Shown here piece by piece: positions 1 through 10,000 of a stretch of 64,000 nt of DNA. The position numbers were made by a program, and so were the translations under genes. The notes under the pieces are model-generated. The model saw nothing but the letters and a program-made list of their open reading frames with translations. It did not search any database and was not told the DNA's origin. Origin of the DNA: Lacrimispora xylanisolvens (GTDB lineage Bacteria; Bacillota; Clostridia; Lachnospirales; Lachnospiraceae); contig NZ_PTJA01000004.1 in NCBI RefSeq assembly GCF_002934545.1, positions 62,001 through 126,000 on the forward strand, read 5' to 3'. Each line of letters begins with the position of its first letter. Position 1 is the first letter of the stretch.

Positions 1-630
1 TACCTTCTCCGCCTTAATCACTCCCCGGTCTGTGATAACCTCGTGCCCCTCTACTTTTAACACTCTGGTCCTTTCATAAATTGTAAGGCCCGAGGAGATG
101 TCTCTTAAAAATTCCAGAGGGTGAAACTGTGCCTGTCCGGTAAACCGGACTGCTCCGAAAATGGGAAAAGGAAGTTTAATCTCCCGCTCAAAAGAGGCAG
201 GAAGACCAAGTCTTTTAGCACATTCTGCTTCTTTTAAAAGTTTTTCCGATTCCTGTACAGAGTAAAGATAAGCATCTTTTTCTTCATAATGACACCGGAT
301 CCCATATCGTCTGATCAGCTTTCCATACTCCTCTACTGCCAGCTGATTGGCTCTTCCGTACAGTCTGGCCGTATCCTCTCCTACGTTTTTCACCAGTTTA
401 TGATAGATTAAATTATGCTGGGACGTAATTTTTGCAGTGGTATATCCGGACTGACCGCTTCCGATCCTGTCTGCTTCCAATACCACCACATGAACACCGT
501 GCCGCTGTAAATAAAAGGCAGTCAGTATTCCTGCCATTCCTGCCCCAATCACCACCACCTCTGTCCGTCTGTTTCCGGCAAGTGGGTTTCTCCCCGGAAT
601 CCGGACTGTTTCTGTCCATATTGATTTCAT
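1..630 (-). CDS. FAD-dependent oxidoreductase, N-terminal part (YhfW-like), runs off the window
   Basis: The first 210 residues of a DAO-type FAD oxidoreductase; the gene continues past base 1. Residues about 24-55 show the dinucleotide-binding fold (VVVIGAGMAGILTAFYL, then a Glu in VVVLEAD), followed by GQSGYTTAKITSQH, which resembles the Bacillus YhfW group, where a C-terminal Rieske domain follows. That Rieske part would lie outside the window and cannot be confirmed. The ATG at 628-630 has AGAGGTG just upstream. Cytoplasmic, no signal peptide. Substrate unknown. Confidence 0.8.
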   Translation of the reverse strand, partial: MKSIWTETVRIPGRNPLAGNRRTEVVVIGAGMAGILTAFYLQRHGVHVVVLEADRIGSGQSGYTTAKITSQHNLIYHKLVKNVGEDTARLYGRANQLAVEEYGKLIRRYGIRCHYEEKDAYLYSVQESEKLLKEAECAKRLGLPASFEREIKLPFPIFGAVRFTGQAQFHPLEFLRDISSGLTIYERTRVLKVEGHEVITDRGVIKAEKV

Positions 631-804
631 TTATTTTCACCTCTGTTGTTTGTCTTTTTCGACGCTGTATTAATATGCATATTTCCTATTATTCTCACAT
701 TTGACAGAAGTAATGCCTTTTTTCCCGTTTCCAATTATTTCTTGCTTTCCTCTCTTTTCTATACTAAAATAAGAACAGACAACCAAGAACAGGAGGCAAT
801 CCCA

Positions 805-2157
805 ATGCACTGGTTTCAAAAAAAAGAGAATCTTAATTCTGACGATAAACAGACAACAGGAACCGAACAGGGCAGTGACACTTCGGTTAAACTGGAACGT
901 GATGCCTGCTTACATCATCTTACCCACGCACTCAGTTCCAATGAACGGGGCGTTGTTTTAAAACTATACATAGAGAATTTTAAGCAGCTCAATCAATTAC
1001 TTGGTTACGAATACTGTGAAAATCTGCTGAGTCAGATTCTTGCCTATTTAAAGGAATCATGCGGGAATAATGTCTATCATTATATCGGCGTGGAATATAT
1101 GATCTTTTTGGATCATTATACCCAGGGACAGGCCATGAATCTTGCAGACGAAATCGCCCAGAGATTTGACCATGCCTGGAAGATTGGCAGCACGGACTGT
1201 ATCTGCTCTGTACAGATGGGGCTTTGTGCCTATCCCGGTCATGCAGAAACCACGGAACAGATGCAAAAATGTCTGGATCTGGCAGTGACCAGAGCCGGTG
1301 AGGGCGGTCCCAATCAGGCAGTCATGTTTGACAGTACTTTACAAAATCAGCTCAGGCGGCGGCAGACCATCGCCCTTTATTTGAAGACGGCTCTGGAAAA
1401 AGATGAAGTGGAGATTCTTTACCGTCCTTCCATTTGCGTTGTAACAGGAACATTTTTAAGAGCAGAATTATCCATGCGTATATTTATAAAAGGCCTGGGG
1501 TTAATCGGAGCGGGAGAATTCATGACTGTGGCAGAGGATTCCGGGCAGATCCGTGCATTGCTGTATTATGCTCTGGAAAAGGTCTGCCAGTGTATCAGAC
1601 AGGCATTAGATGATGGCTGTGAATTTGAATCCATCGCACTTCCTGTCTCTCCTGTGCTGTTTTTGCAGGAGGACTTTATTGACGAAGTTGCGCGGGTGAT
1701 GGAGGCATATGAGGTTCCCCAGGGTAAGCTTGCACTGGAGCTGAAAGAAAGTGCACTGACTATGGGTTATCTGAATTTTAACATTATTCTTCAAAAGCTT
1801 TCAGATATGGGAGTGGAACTGATACTCAATGAGTTCGGCTCCGGTTATTCCAGTATCTCTGCCAGCCTGGATCTTCCCGTTCACACTGTAAAGTTGGAAC
1901 GGCTCTTTATCTGGCAGCTTGAGACCAATGAAAAATCCAGATATATCATACAAGGATTAATTCGTATGGCAAAGGATCTTCACCTGTCCATAATCGCAGA
2001 AGGCGTGGAAACAGAAAATCAGGTGTCCGTTTTAACAGAAGCAGGCTGCAGCTATCAGCAGGGATTTTATTATTCTACTCCCTTAAAGCAGGAGAATCTG
2101 TTGAAAATTTTAGGAAAGAACCGGGATGAATCCGCTCCATATCTGTCTGAGGATTAA
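805..2157 (+). CDS. Degenerate GGDEF-EAL domain protein (450 aa)
   Basis: Cytoplasmic two-domain protein. Residues about 40-170 keep a GGDEF-like fold but carry GVEYM (about 95-99) where GGDEF should be, so diguanylate cyclase activity is not expected. Residues about 195-435 are an EAL domain: QGFYYSTPL and AEGVETENQ are kept, but the metal-binding DDFGTG is NEFGSG (about 342-347), the EAL motif reads AELSMR and the KID motif reads KLE. Such changes usually abolish c-di-GMP hydrolysis, so a binding or protein-interaction role is more likely. The start is the ATG at 805 because AGGAGG lies at 791-796; the same frame is open to 646 without a good ribosome-binding site. Confidence 0.88.
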   Translation: MHWFQKKENLNSDDKQTTGTEQGSDTSVKLERDACLHHLTHALSSNERGVVLKLYIENFKQLNQLLGYEYCENLLSQILAYLKESCGNNVYHYIGVEYMIFLDHYTQGQAMNLADEIAQRFDHAWKIGSTDCICSVQMGLCAYPGHAETTEQMQKCLDLAVTRAGEGGPNQAVMFDSTLQNQLRRRQTIALYLKTALEKDEVEILYRPSICVVTGTFLRAELSMRIFIKGLGLIGAGEFMTVAEDSGQIRALLYYALEKVCQCIRQALDDGCEFESIALPVSPVLFLQEDFIDEVARVMEAYEVPQGKLALELKESALTMGYLNFNIILQKLSDMGVELILNEFGSGYSSISASLDLPVHTVKLERLFIWQLETNEKSRYIIQGLIRMAKDLHLSIIAEGVETENQVSVLTEAGCSYQQGFYYSTPLKQENLLKILGKNRDESAPYLSED

Positions 2158-2170
2158 AAATATGGGATGA

Positions 2171-2206
2171 AAAAAGCGCTTTCGGCTAAAAACCGAAAAC
2201 GCTTTT
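2171..2206. terminator. Bidirectional terminator between EAL and CBS genes
   Basis: Inverted repeat AAAAGCGCTTTCGG / CCGAAAACGCTTTT around a short loop, with A-rich and T-rich flanks. It lies between two convergent genes and can serve both. Confidence 0.75.
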
Positions 2207-2214
2207 CTATCTGC

Positions 2215-2664
2215 TTAATTACTTACAATTGTCCTGACCTTGATCTCGTCGGACTTTTTTACTTCCTGGGACTTCTTGTAAAAGTAGCGTATGATATCCT
2301 TACGGGTTACTAACCCGATGAAATTCTTCTGATCATCCACCACCGGTACAAAATTCTGGTTCAAAGCCATATCAACCAGGTCTTCCATTGTGGAATCTGC
2401 AAAAACGGGGCGGTTATCCGATCTTCTGTCAATGGCGGCTACCGTCACATTCTCCGCTTCCTTCAGACTTAAATTGAATTTATTCTTTATTCCCCAGAGC
2501 ATGTCCCCTTCTGTTATTGTTCCAACATATTTGCCGTTCCTGTTGATGACAGGTATGGCGGAGTACTTGTGATACTCCATCTTCTCCAGCGCCTGACGCA
2601 GAGAATCATCTTCATAAATATAAGCCACTTCATTCTTAGGTGTTAAAAAAAACAATATGTTCAT
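2215..2664 (-). CDS. Two-CBS-domain protein (149 aa)
   Basis: A stand-alone Bateman module: CBS 1 covers about residues 1-60 (YSAIPVINRNGKYVGTITEGD) and CBS 2 about 80-140 (FVPVVDDQKNFIGLVTRKDI). Such proteins bind adenine nucleotides and act as sensors of energy state; the partner is unknown. I prefer the ATG at 2662-2664 because GGGGAG is 7 nt upstream of it; a GTG two codons earlier is too close to that site. Single gene, convergent with the EAL gene. Confidence 0.82.
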   Translation of the reverse strand: MNILFFLTPKNEVAYIYEDDSLRQALEKMEYHKYSAIPVINRNGKYVGTITEGDMLWGIKNKFNLSLKEAENVTVAAIDRRSDNRPVFADSTMEDLVDMALNQNFVPVVDDQKNFIGLVTRKDIIRYFYKKSQEVKKSDEIKVRTIVSN

Positions 2665-2774
2665 AGCCACACTCCCCGTTTGATGTACGGACTTAGTATA
2701 GCAGATGAGTCTTAATCACGTGTGAACAAATTATTATTTTTTTATAACTTTTTCCTAATATTTCCTGAGCATGA

Positions 2775-3539
2775 TTATTGCATATGGTCAAGAGGATCAA
2801 TGGCTTTGTCTTCATGGGTCACTTCAAAGAATAGGTTGGCGCCTTCTACGGAATAATACTTTGTGGGTTCTGCAATATAACCCAGCACCTGGCCTTCCTT
2901 CACATATTCATTTGCTGTTACCTTCAGTTCTTTTAACTGACCGCATACAGCCGTGTACTTGTTGCCCATGTTTAAAACAACGTAGTTACCAATTTCTTCA
3001 TTGGAACCGATTTCCTGCACTTTTGCATTGGCGGGTGCGACTACCGGAGTGCTCACATCTCCCTGAATTACCACGCCTGGATTGCATTTATACTGATCCA
3101 GGGTTGGGAAGTAGATGGTCTTATCCATACTGTAGTCCAAAATAACATTTCCGCGTACCGGCCAGGTCATTCTGGTGGAGTCGTTAAAATTAAGTACCAG
3201 TGACTTGGCGGCATTTTTGTCTGCTGCGGCTTTTGCTGCCTGTGTTTCTTTTTCGGCTGTGGCTTTGGCTGAATCAACAGCCTTCATTTCCTCTTCCGCA
3301 TTTTTTGTTGCATTGGAATCTCCTGCAACAGCTACCTGTGTATCCTGGGGGACTGATTCTTCAACAATCATATTGCTCTGATCCGGTACTTTCAGATAAG
3401 GGCTTTCTCCTCCACCATTTCCTCTTTGAACGGTAATGACTCCTGCTGCAGCTACTATAGTCAGCAGGCCTAGAACCAACAGGACAAGGAATACTTTATC
3501 CTTGAACAATTGACTTATTTTCTCCTTCACGTTTATCAC
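2775..3539 (-). CDS. spoIIQ: Stage II sporulation protein Q-like, M23 fold (254 aa)
   Basis: Forespore membrane protein of the engulfment/feeding-tube complex (partner of SpoIIIAH). One membrane segment at residues 17-38, an Ala/Lys/Glu-rich linker (about 75-112), and a LytM/M23 fold at about 125-250. Both metal-binding motifs are lost: the HxxxD position reads NPGVV (Asn153) and the HxH position reads NLF (235-237), so endopeptidase activity is not expected. The gene lies 31 nt downstream of spoIID, the order also known in Clostridioides difficile, which supports the name. The product ends at 254 aa, usual for the family. Confidence 0.82.
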   Translation of the reverse strand: MINVKEKISQLFKDKVFLVLLVLGLLTIVAAAGVITVQRGNGGGESPYLKVPDQSNMIVEESVPQDTQVAVAGDSNATKNAEEEMKAVDSAKATAEKETQAAKAAADKNAAKSLVLNFNDSTRMTWPVRGNVILDYSMDKTIYFPTLDQYKCNPGVVIQGDVSTPVVAPANAKVQEIGSNEEIGNYVVLNMGNKYTAVCGQLKELKVTANEYVKEGQVLGYIAEPTKYYSVEGANLFFEVTHEDKAIDPLDHMQ

Positions 3540-3570
3540 CTCGATAATATTCTTACCAAGAGTGAAAGAG

Positions 3571-4494
3571 TTATTCAGATTTCAAAACAATATTTTTATA
3601 AAAATAAGCAAGAATTTTTTCTGCCGTCCATCCTTCCTCACTTTTACATTTTGCACCGTACTGGCTAAAGCCATATCCATGTCCGATCCCCCGGCAGACA
3701 GCTCTCACACCGCCCTCATAATCTTCAAATTCAAAGGAAGGCGACGGCAGGGAAAGTGCGTACTGAACCTGATCTCCCGTGAGGGTATGAGTACCGATCT
3801 GGATCTGTACCACATAACCGGAATCATCCCGCTGAACAATCTGAATGCTTTGCGGAATCTGATCTGCCTTTACAGAACCATCTCCTGATATCTTGTTGAT
3901 TTTATCCGCAAAGTCTTCTTTGCTGAACTGAAGAATTGTTAAAAAACCCTCTGCCTCCACATCTTTTTTGCATTCTACAGGCTGTAAATATGGGTGGTTT
4001 GAATCTCCCGCTCTTGTCATTCCGTTGCTGGCACGATGAAACAACGGTTCAATTAAATTATCGTTACAGGTGATCACTGTCCCTGTGGTAGAGCGTACCG
4101 CATCTTCAATTGCCTGATAGCTGGTGACAAAAGCCTCGCTTCCCCACATCTTTTCCATCTGCTTCTGCTCTAAATAATCCATATGGAGATCGGATTCCTT
4201 TACTTCCTTCTGACCGTTCATTTTACCATAAATATAGGTCCGGGCGATGATTGCCTGGGCCCGGAGCGCTTCTTTCCCGTAATCTGCCGGCATCTGCTTT
4301 GCTACCACTCCCGGAAGATATTCCTCCACATCCATAGAGGTTTCCCCGCCCTTTCTGTCTAAGATTACACGTTTTCCACTAAGTGTAATGGGCATATCTT
4401 TTTTCTCCTCAATTTTCCCGGTCCACGCCAGAGTTATAATATATGGAAACAAAAATGCCAGTATACATGCCATTAAAATTTTCTTCCCCATCAT
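3571..4494 (-). CDS. spoIID: Stage II sporulation protein D (307 aa)
   Basis: SpoIID family: a membrane-anchored peptidoglycan lytic transglycosylase needed for septal wall thinning and engulfment. N-terminal membrane anchor at residues 5-24; the SpoIID core begins at EEYLPGVVAKQMP and ends with GIGHGYGFSQYGAK near the C terminus, both family hallmarks. The usual motif reads VVAxEMP and its Glu is, from memory of B. subtilis and C. difficile work, the catalytic acid; here it is Gln67 (codon CAG). Transcribed leftwards and followed by spoIIQ. Likely under sporulation sigma control, though I saw no clear sigma-E box. Confidence 0.9.
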   Translation of the reverse strand: MMGKKILMACILAFLFPYIITLAWTGKIEEKKDMPITLSGKRVILDRKGGETSMDVEEYLPGVVAKQMPADYGKEALRAQAIIARTYIYGKMNGQKEVKESDLHMDYLEQKQMEKMWGSEAFVTSYQAIEDAVRSTTGTVITCNDNLIEPLFHRASNGMTRAGDSNHPYLQPVECKKDVEAEGFLTILQFSKEDFADKINKISGDGSVKADQIPQSIQIVQRDDSGYVVQIQIGTHTLTGDQVQYALSLPSPSFEFEDYEGGVRAVCRGIGHGYGFSQYGAKCKSEEGWTAEKILAYFYKNIVLKSE

Positions 4495-4537
4495 CCCGCC
4501 GCCTTTCTTTCAGTCTGAACCCTTGTTCAATATATGC

Positions 4538-4575
4538 GAAAAAGCGCCCCGGAATCACTTCCGGAACGCTTTTTC
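4538..4575 (-). terminator. Terminator after glycogen phosphorylase
   Basis: GAAAAAGCGCCCCGGAA pairs with TTCCGGAACGCTTTTTC around a 4-nt loop, directly downstream of the glgP stop codon. Confidence 0.75.
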
Positions 4576-4592
4576 AGAAACCTTCATATGGA

Positions 4593-7046
4593 TCAGAGTT
4601 CCACATTTACCTTTTCCAAATGCCAGATGTCTCTGACATATTCAAGAATGGTACGGTCTGATGTAAATTTACCGCTGTTTGCTACATTTAAAATGGCAGC
4701 TTTTGCCCACCAGGATTCATCTCTGTATGCCTGATCGATCCGCTTTTGTGCCTCCCCGTAAGAAGGAAGATCCTTTAAAATAAAGTACGTATCGGCACGG
4801 TCACTGCTCATGGTGTTAAGCAGGGAATTATAAATATCACGGAACAGCTCCGGATCCTGTGGAGAATAATAGCCATTAATCAGCTGCATCAAAACTCTGC
4901 GGATCTCATAATTGTTGTTAAAAATCTCCATGGGATCGTATCCGCCTTCCCGCTCATAACGGATGACCTCATCGGATGTGAGGCCGAAAATAAATGCATT
5001 CTCCGCTCCCACTTCCTCTACGATCTCCACATTGGCTCCATCCATGGTTCCAAGAGTCAGAGCACCGTTTAACATGAATTTCATGTTGCCGGTTCCGGAA
5101 GCTTCTTTGCTGGCAGTGGATATCTGTTCACTGACATCTGCTGCAGCGAATATAATTTCTGCATTGGACACTTTGTAGTCTTCAATAAATACAACTTTTA
5201 TTTTACCGCCAATGCTTCTGTCGTTGTTAATCACCTCTGCCACAGAATTGATCAGCTTAATGGTAAGCTTCGCCCTGCGGTAACCGGCAGCAGCTTTGGC
5301 TCCGAAAATAAAGGTCCGTGGAACCATATCCAGATTAGGATTATCCTTCAGCTGATTATACAGATACATCACATGAAGAATATTCATCAGCTGTCGTTTA
5401 TACTCGTGAAGACGTTTTACCTGCACATCAAATATAGATCTGGGATCTACCTCTATGCCGTTATGTTCTTTAATATATCTGGCCAGCCGGACCTTGTTCT
5501 GATATTTGATATCCATAAATTCCTGCTGACATTTGGGATCATCTGCGTAAACAGCCAGGCGGTGAATATGAGGCAGATTGGTGATCCATTCATTTCCAAT
5601 TTTCTTCGTCACCCACTCAGACAAAAGAGGATTTCCATGTAATAGAAAACGTCTCTGGGTAATACCGTTGGTTTTATTATTAAATTTCTCCGGCATCATC
5701 TCATAGAAATCTTTCAGCTCCTGATTCTTTAAGATCTCCGTATGAAGTCTGGCTACCCCGTTAACGGAAAAGCCTCCGACAATGGCAAGATTGGCCATTC
5801 GTACCTGACCGTCATAAACAATGGCCATTTTACGTACTTTATCCTGATTTCCCGGATACATCTGGCTGATCTTCTGCTGAAAACGGCGGTTGATTTCTTC
5901 CACAATCTGATAAATTCTGGGAAGGAGTCTGGAAAACAGCTCAATGGGCCATTTTTCCAGAGCCTCTGACATAATGGTGTGGTTGGTATAGGCACAGGTC
6001 TTCGTAGTAATTTCCCATGCCTCATCCCAGCTCAATCCGTAATCATCAAGTAGAATCCGCATCAGCTCCGGTACAGCCACCGTCGGATGGGTATCGTTTA
6101 ACTGAAATACGTTCTTCTCATAGAATTTATGGATGTCATCATGGTTTTCCATATATTTTTTGACTGCTCTCTGCACGCTGGCAGAGATAAAGAAGTACTG
6201 CTGCTTTAAGCGCAGCTCCTTACCTGCGTAGTGGTTGTCATTGGGATAGAGGACTTCAACAATGGTTTTAGCCAGATTCTCCTGCTCCACTGCCTTTTGG
6301 TAGTCCCCTTTATCAAAGGAATCCAGGCTGAAGGTGTTAATGGCCTGGGCATCCCAGATACGCAGAGTATTTACTACGTTATTGCCATATCCTATGATGG
6401 GCATATCGTAAGGAACCGCCAGGACGGACTGATAGCCCTCCTGAACAAACCGCTCCTTACCATCTTCCCGTACCACCTTTACATATCCCCCAAATTTAAC
6501 TTCAGTGGCATATTCTGCCCTGCGGATCTCAAAGGGATATCCGTTTTTCAGCCAGTCATCCGGGATTTCCACCTGGTAACCGTTCTCGATTTTCTGTTTG
6601 AACATGCCGTAACGATATCGGATTCCACAGCCGTAAGCAGGATATCCCAGTGTTGCCAGTGAATCAAGAAAGCATGCCGCCAGGCGGCCAAGCCCTCCGT
6701 TTCCAAGAGCCGGATCCGGCTCCTGGTCTTCAATTGCATTTAAGTCAAACCCAAGTTCTTCTAACACTTCCTTCACATCCGGCTGTGCCATGAAACTTAT
6801 GATGCTGTTGCCAAGAGCACGACCCATTAAAAACTCCATGGACAGGTAATACAGGGTTTTTACATCCTGCTTTTCGTACTCTTTGTGGGTTGCGATCCAT
6901 TCATCTATGATCACATCTTTTACTGCATAGGCGACTGCCTGGTACATCTGCTCTTTGGTTGCCTCATCTACCGTTTTACGAAACACGTTCTTCATATTAA
7001 ACAAGACACTTTTTTTAAAGGTTTCCTTATCAAATCCCATGCTCAT
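4593..7046 (-). CDS. glgP: Glycogen/starch phosphorylase (817 aa)
   Basis: PLP-dependent phosphorolysis of alpha-1,4-glucan to glucose-1-phosphate; cytoplasmic. The full family length is present. The N-terminal part contains GNGGLGRLAACFLDS and the C-terminal part the PLP-lysine motif EASGTGNMKFMLNGA followed by LGTMDGANVEI. Start ATG at 7044-7046 with AGGAGG 9 nt upstream. It has its own terminator and is not linked here to other glg genes. Glycogen turnover is typical of clostridia before sporulation, but no regulation can be read from the sequence. Confidence 0.97.
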   Translation of the reverse strand: MSMGFDKETFKKSVLFNMKNVFRKTVDEATKEQMYQAVAYAVKDVIIDEWIATHKEYEKQDVKTLYYLSMEFLMGRALGNSIISFMAQPDVKEVLEELGFDLNAIEDQEPDPALGNGGLGRLAACFLDSLATLGYPAYGCGIRYRYGMFKQKIENGYQVEIPDDWLKNGYPFEIRRAEYATEVKFGGYVKVVREDGKERFVQEGYQSVLAVPYDMPIIGYGNNVVNTLRIWDAQAINTFSLDSFDKGDYQKAVEQENLAKTIVEVLYPNDNHYAGKELRLKQQYFFISASVQRAVKKYMENHDDIHKFYEKNVFQLNDTHPTVAVPELMRILLDDYGLSWDEAWEITTKTCAYTNHTIMSEALEKWPIELFSRLLPRIYQIVEEINRRFQQKISQMYPGNQDKVRKMAIVYDGQVRMANLAIVGGFSVNGVARLHTEILKNQELKDFYEMMPEKFNNKTNGITQRRFLLHGNPLLSEWVTKKIGNEWITNLPHIHRLAVYADDPKCQQEFMDIKYQNKVRLARYIKEHNGIEVDPRSIFDVQVKRLHEYKRQLMNILHVMYLYNQLKDNPNLDMVPRTFIFGAKAAAGYRRAKLTIKLINSVAEVINNDRSIGGKIKVVFIEDYKVSNAEIIFAAADVSEQISTASKEASGTGNMKFMLNGALTLGTMDGANVEIVEEVGAENAFIFGLTSDEVIRYEREGGYDPMEIFNNNYEIRRVLMQLINGYYSPQDPELFRDIYNSLLNTMSSDRADTYFILKDLPSYGEAQKRIDQAYRDESWWAKAAILNVANSGKFTSDRTILEYVRDIWHLEKVNVEL

Positions 7047-7067
7047 TCCACAAGACCTCCTGACTGT

Positions 7068-10000
7068 TTACTGGATCTTCTCCACGCCTAAGGTTACATT
7101 CTCGCCGTTAATATTCCATTCCTTTACATAACCGGCAGCTTCATTTAATATGATATCGTCTGCAAGGACCTCGTTCTTAACGTCGTTTTCATGAGCCTTT
7201 AAAATACTCTCGATTTTTTCATTGTCTTTGCTGTATACCCGGATGTGGTCTACCACCTCAAAACCGGCTTCTTTCCGCATCGTCTGGATCTTGCTGATCA
7301 GCTCGCGTACAAATCCTTCTGCTAAAAGCTCCGGAGTTAAATTGGTATCCAGAACAACGGTAATGCCGTTGTCTCCCTCTGATACATATCCTTCCGTCTG
7401 AGCAGTATCAATGAGTAAATCTTCTTTTGTAAGCACTACCTCGGTTCCATCAAAATCAAAGGTAAGAGCACCTTTTTCATTGAGGGTATCCATCGCCTCA
7501 TTGCCGTTTATCTCTGTAAGCGCATTTTTAATGCTGCCTAACTGCTTGCCGTACTTTGGACCAACGGTTTTTAACTGTGGTTTAAAGCTGTAAGAAGTGA
7601 AGTCTCTTACATCATCTTTAAATACAACTGTTTTTACATTCAGCTCTTCTTCGATAATCTCCTGATAGAAGACAGGAAGTGTATGAGGAGCCTTTACAAA
7701 CATCTGACCGATTGGCTGGCGATTTTTGATATTTGCAGTATTTCTGGCTGCACGGCCCAGGACTACAATTTTTAAAACCTCATCCATATTATCTTCCAGC
7801 TGTTTGTCGATGAAGGTTTCATTGGCTGCCGGATAATCGCATAAGTGAATGCTTTCCGGAGCGGAACTGTCCACACTGCAAACCAGATTCTGATAAATCT
7901 GTTCTGTCATAAATGGAATAAGAGGAGCAGCAATCTTGCTCACATCAACCAGGGCGGTATAAAGGGTCATATAGGCATTGATCTTATCCTGCTCCATACC
8001 CTTTGCCCAGAAACGCTCTCTGCTTCTGCGAACATACCAGTTACTCATATCATCCACAAATTCCTGCAGTGCTCTTGCTGATTCCGGAATCTGATAATTA
8101 GCAAGGTAAGAATCTACCTGTTTGATTAAAGTATTTAACTTGGATAACAGCCATTTATCCATTACCGGAAGCTTCTCATAATCCAGTTTATATTTGGTAG
8201 GGTCAAATTCATCAATATTCCCGTAGAGCACAAAGAATGCATAAGTGTTCCACAAAGTTCCCATGAATTTACGCTGTCCTTCCATAACTGCTTTTCCATG
8301 GAACCGGTTTGGAAGCCATGGTGCACTGTTTACATAGAAATACCAGCGGATTGCATCGGCTCCATAGGTCTCCAGCGCTTCAAACGGATCTACCGCATTG
8401 CCCTTGGATTTACTCATCTTCTGACCGTTTTCATCCTGAACATGGCCAAGTACGATTACATTCTTATATGGTGCCTGATTGAAAATCAGGGTTGAGATGG
8501 CAAGAAGGGAATAAAACCATCCTCTTGTCTGATCCACCGCTTCTGAAATAAAGTCTGCAGGGAACTGTTTCTCAAATAAATCCTTATTCTCAAATGGATA
8601 GTGATGCTGTGCAAATGGCATGGAGCCGGAATCGAACCAGCAGTCAATAACCTCTGGCACACGCTTCATCTGTTTGCCGCACTGAGGACAGGTAATGGTA
8701 ACCCCGTCGATGTAAGGACGGTGAAGCTCGATCTCATCCGGGCAGTTGTCAGACATGCTCTTTAATTCCTCGATGCTGCCGATGGAATGCTGATGTCCGC
8801 ACTCACACTCCCATACATTTAAAGGAGTTCCCCAATAACGGTTTCTGCTGACACCCCAGTCCTGAACATTCTCCAGCCAGTCACCGAAACGGCCTTTTCC
8901 AATGCTCTCAGGGATCCAGTTAATGGTATTGTTGTTGCGGATTAAATCGTCTTTTACTGCTGTCATCTTAATAAACCAGGACTCTCTTGCATAGTAGATG
9001 AGAGGAGTGTCACATCTCCAGCAGTGTGGGTAGCTGTGCTCAAATACCGGAGCAGAAAACAGAAGACCTCTCTCTTCCAGGTCTGTTAAAATAAGCGGAT
9101 CTGCTTTCTTACAAAATGTGCCAGCCCATTTGGTTTCTTCTGTCATCTCTCCTGCACCATTTACCAGCTGCACGAAAGGAAGATCGTATTTTCTTCCAAC
9201 CTTGGAATCGTCCTCACCGAAGGCGGGTGCAATATGAACCACACCGGTACCATCTGTTAACGTAACGTAATTGTCGCAGGTTACGTAAAACGCCTTTTTG
9301 CTTGGTTTTACAAAATCAAAGAGAGGCTCATATTCCTTAAATTCCAGATCTTTTCCTGTAAATTTCTCTAATACCTGAAACTCTTCTCCCAATACCTTTT
9401 CACAGAGTGCCTCTGCCATATAATAGGTATAGTCTCCGCTTTGTACCTTCACATAGGTCTCAGACGGATTCACACAAAGTCCCACGTTGGAAGGCAGGGT
9501 CCACGGAGTTGTGGTCCATGCAAGGATAAATGCATCTTCGTTTTTCACCTTAAATCTTACAATTGCAGAGCGCTCTTTTACATCTTTATAGCCCTGGGCA
9601 ACCTCATGGCTGGATAAAGGAGTTCCGCAGCGGGGGCAATAGGGAACAATTTTAAAGCCTTTATATAAAAGCCCTTTTTCCCAGATCTGCTTTAAAGCCC
9701 ACCATTCGGATTCAATAAAATTATTATCATAGGTAACGTAGGGATCGTCCATATCTGCCCAGAAACCCACAGTCTTTGAAAAATCTTCCCACATTCCTTT
9801 GTACTGCCATACACTTTCCTTGCAGTATTTGATAAATGGTTCCAGACCGTATTCCTCAATCTGTTCCTTGCCGTCAAGTCCCAGCTTCTTCTCAACCTCA
9901 AGCTCTACCGGCAGTCCGTGAGTATCCCAGCCTGCTTTACGGGGAACATCATATCCTTTCATGGTCCGGTATCTGGGGATCATATCCTTAATAACCCTGG

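Noticed and set aside
646-804. N-terminal extension of the EAL protein
   Set aside because: No ribosome-binding site, hydrophobic low-quality sequence, and AGGAGG precedes the ATG at 805.
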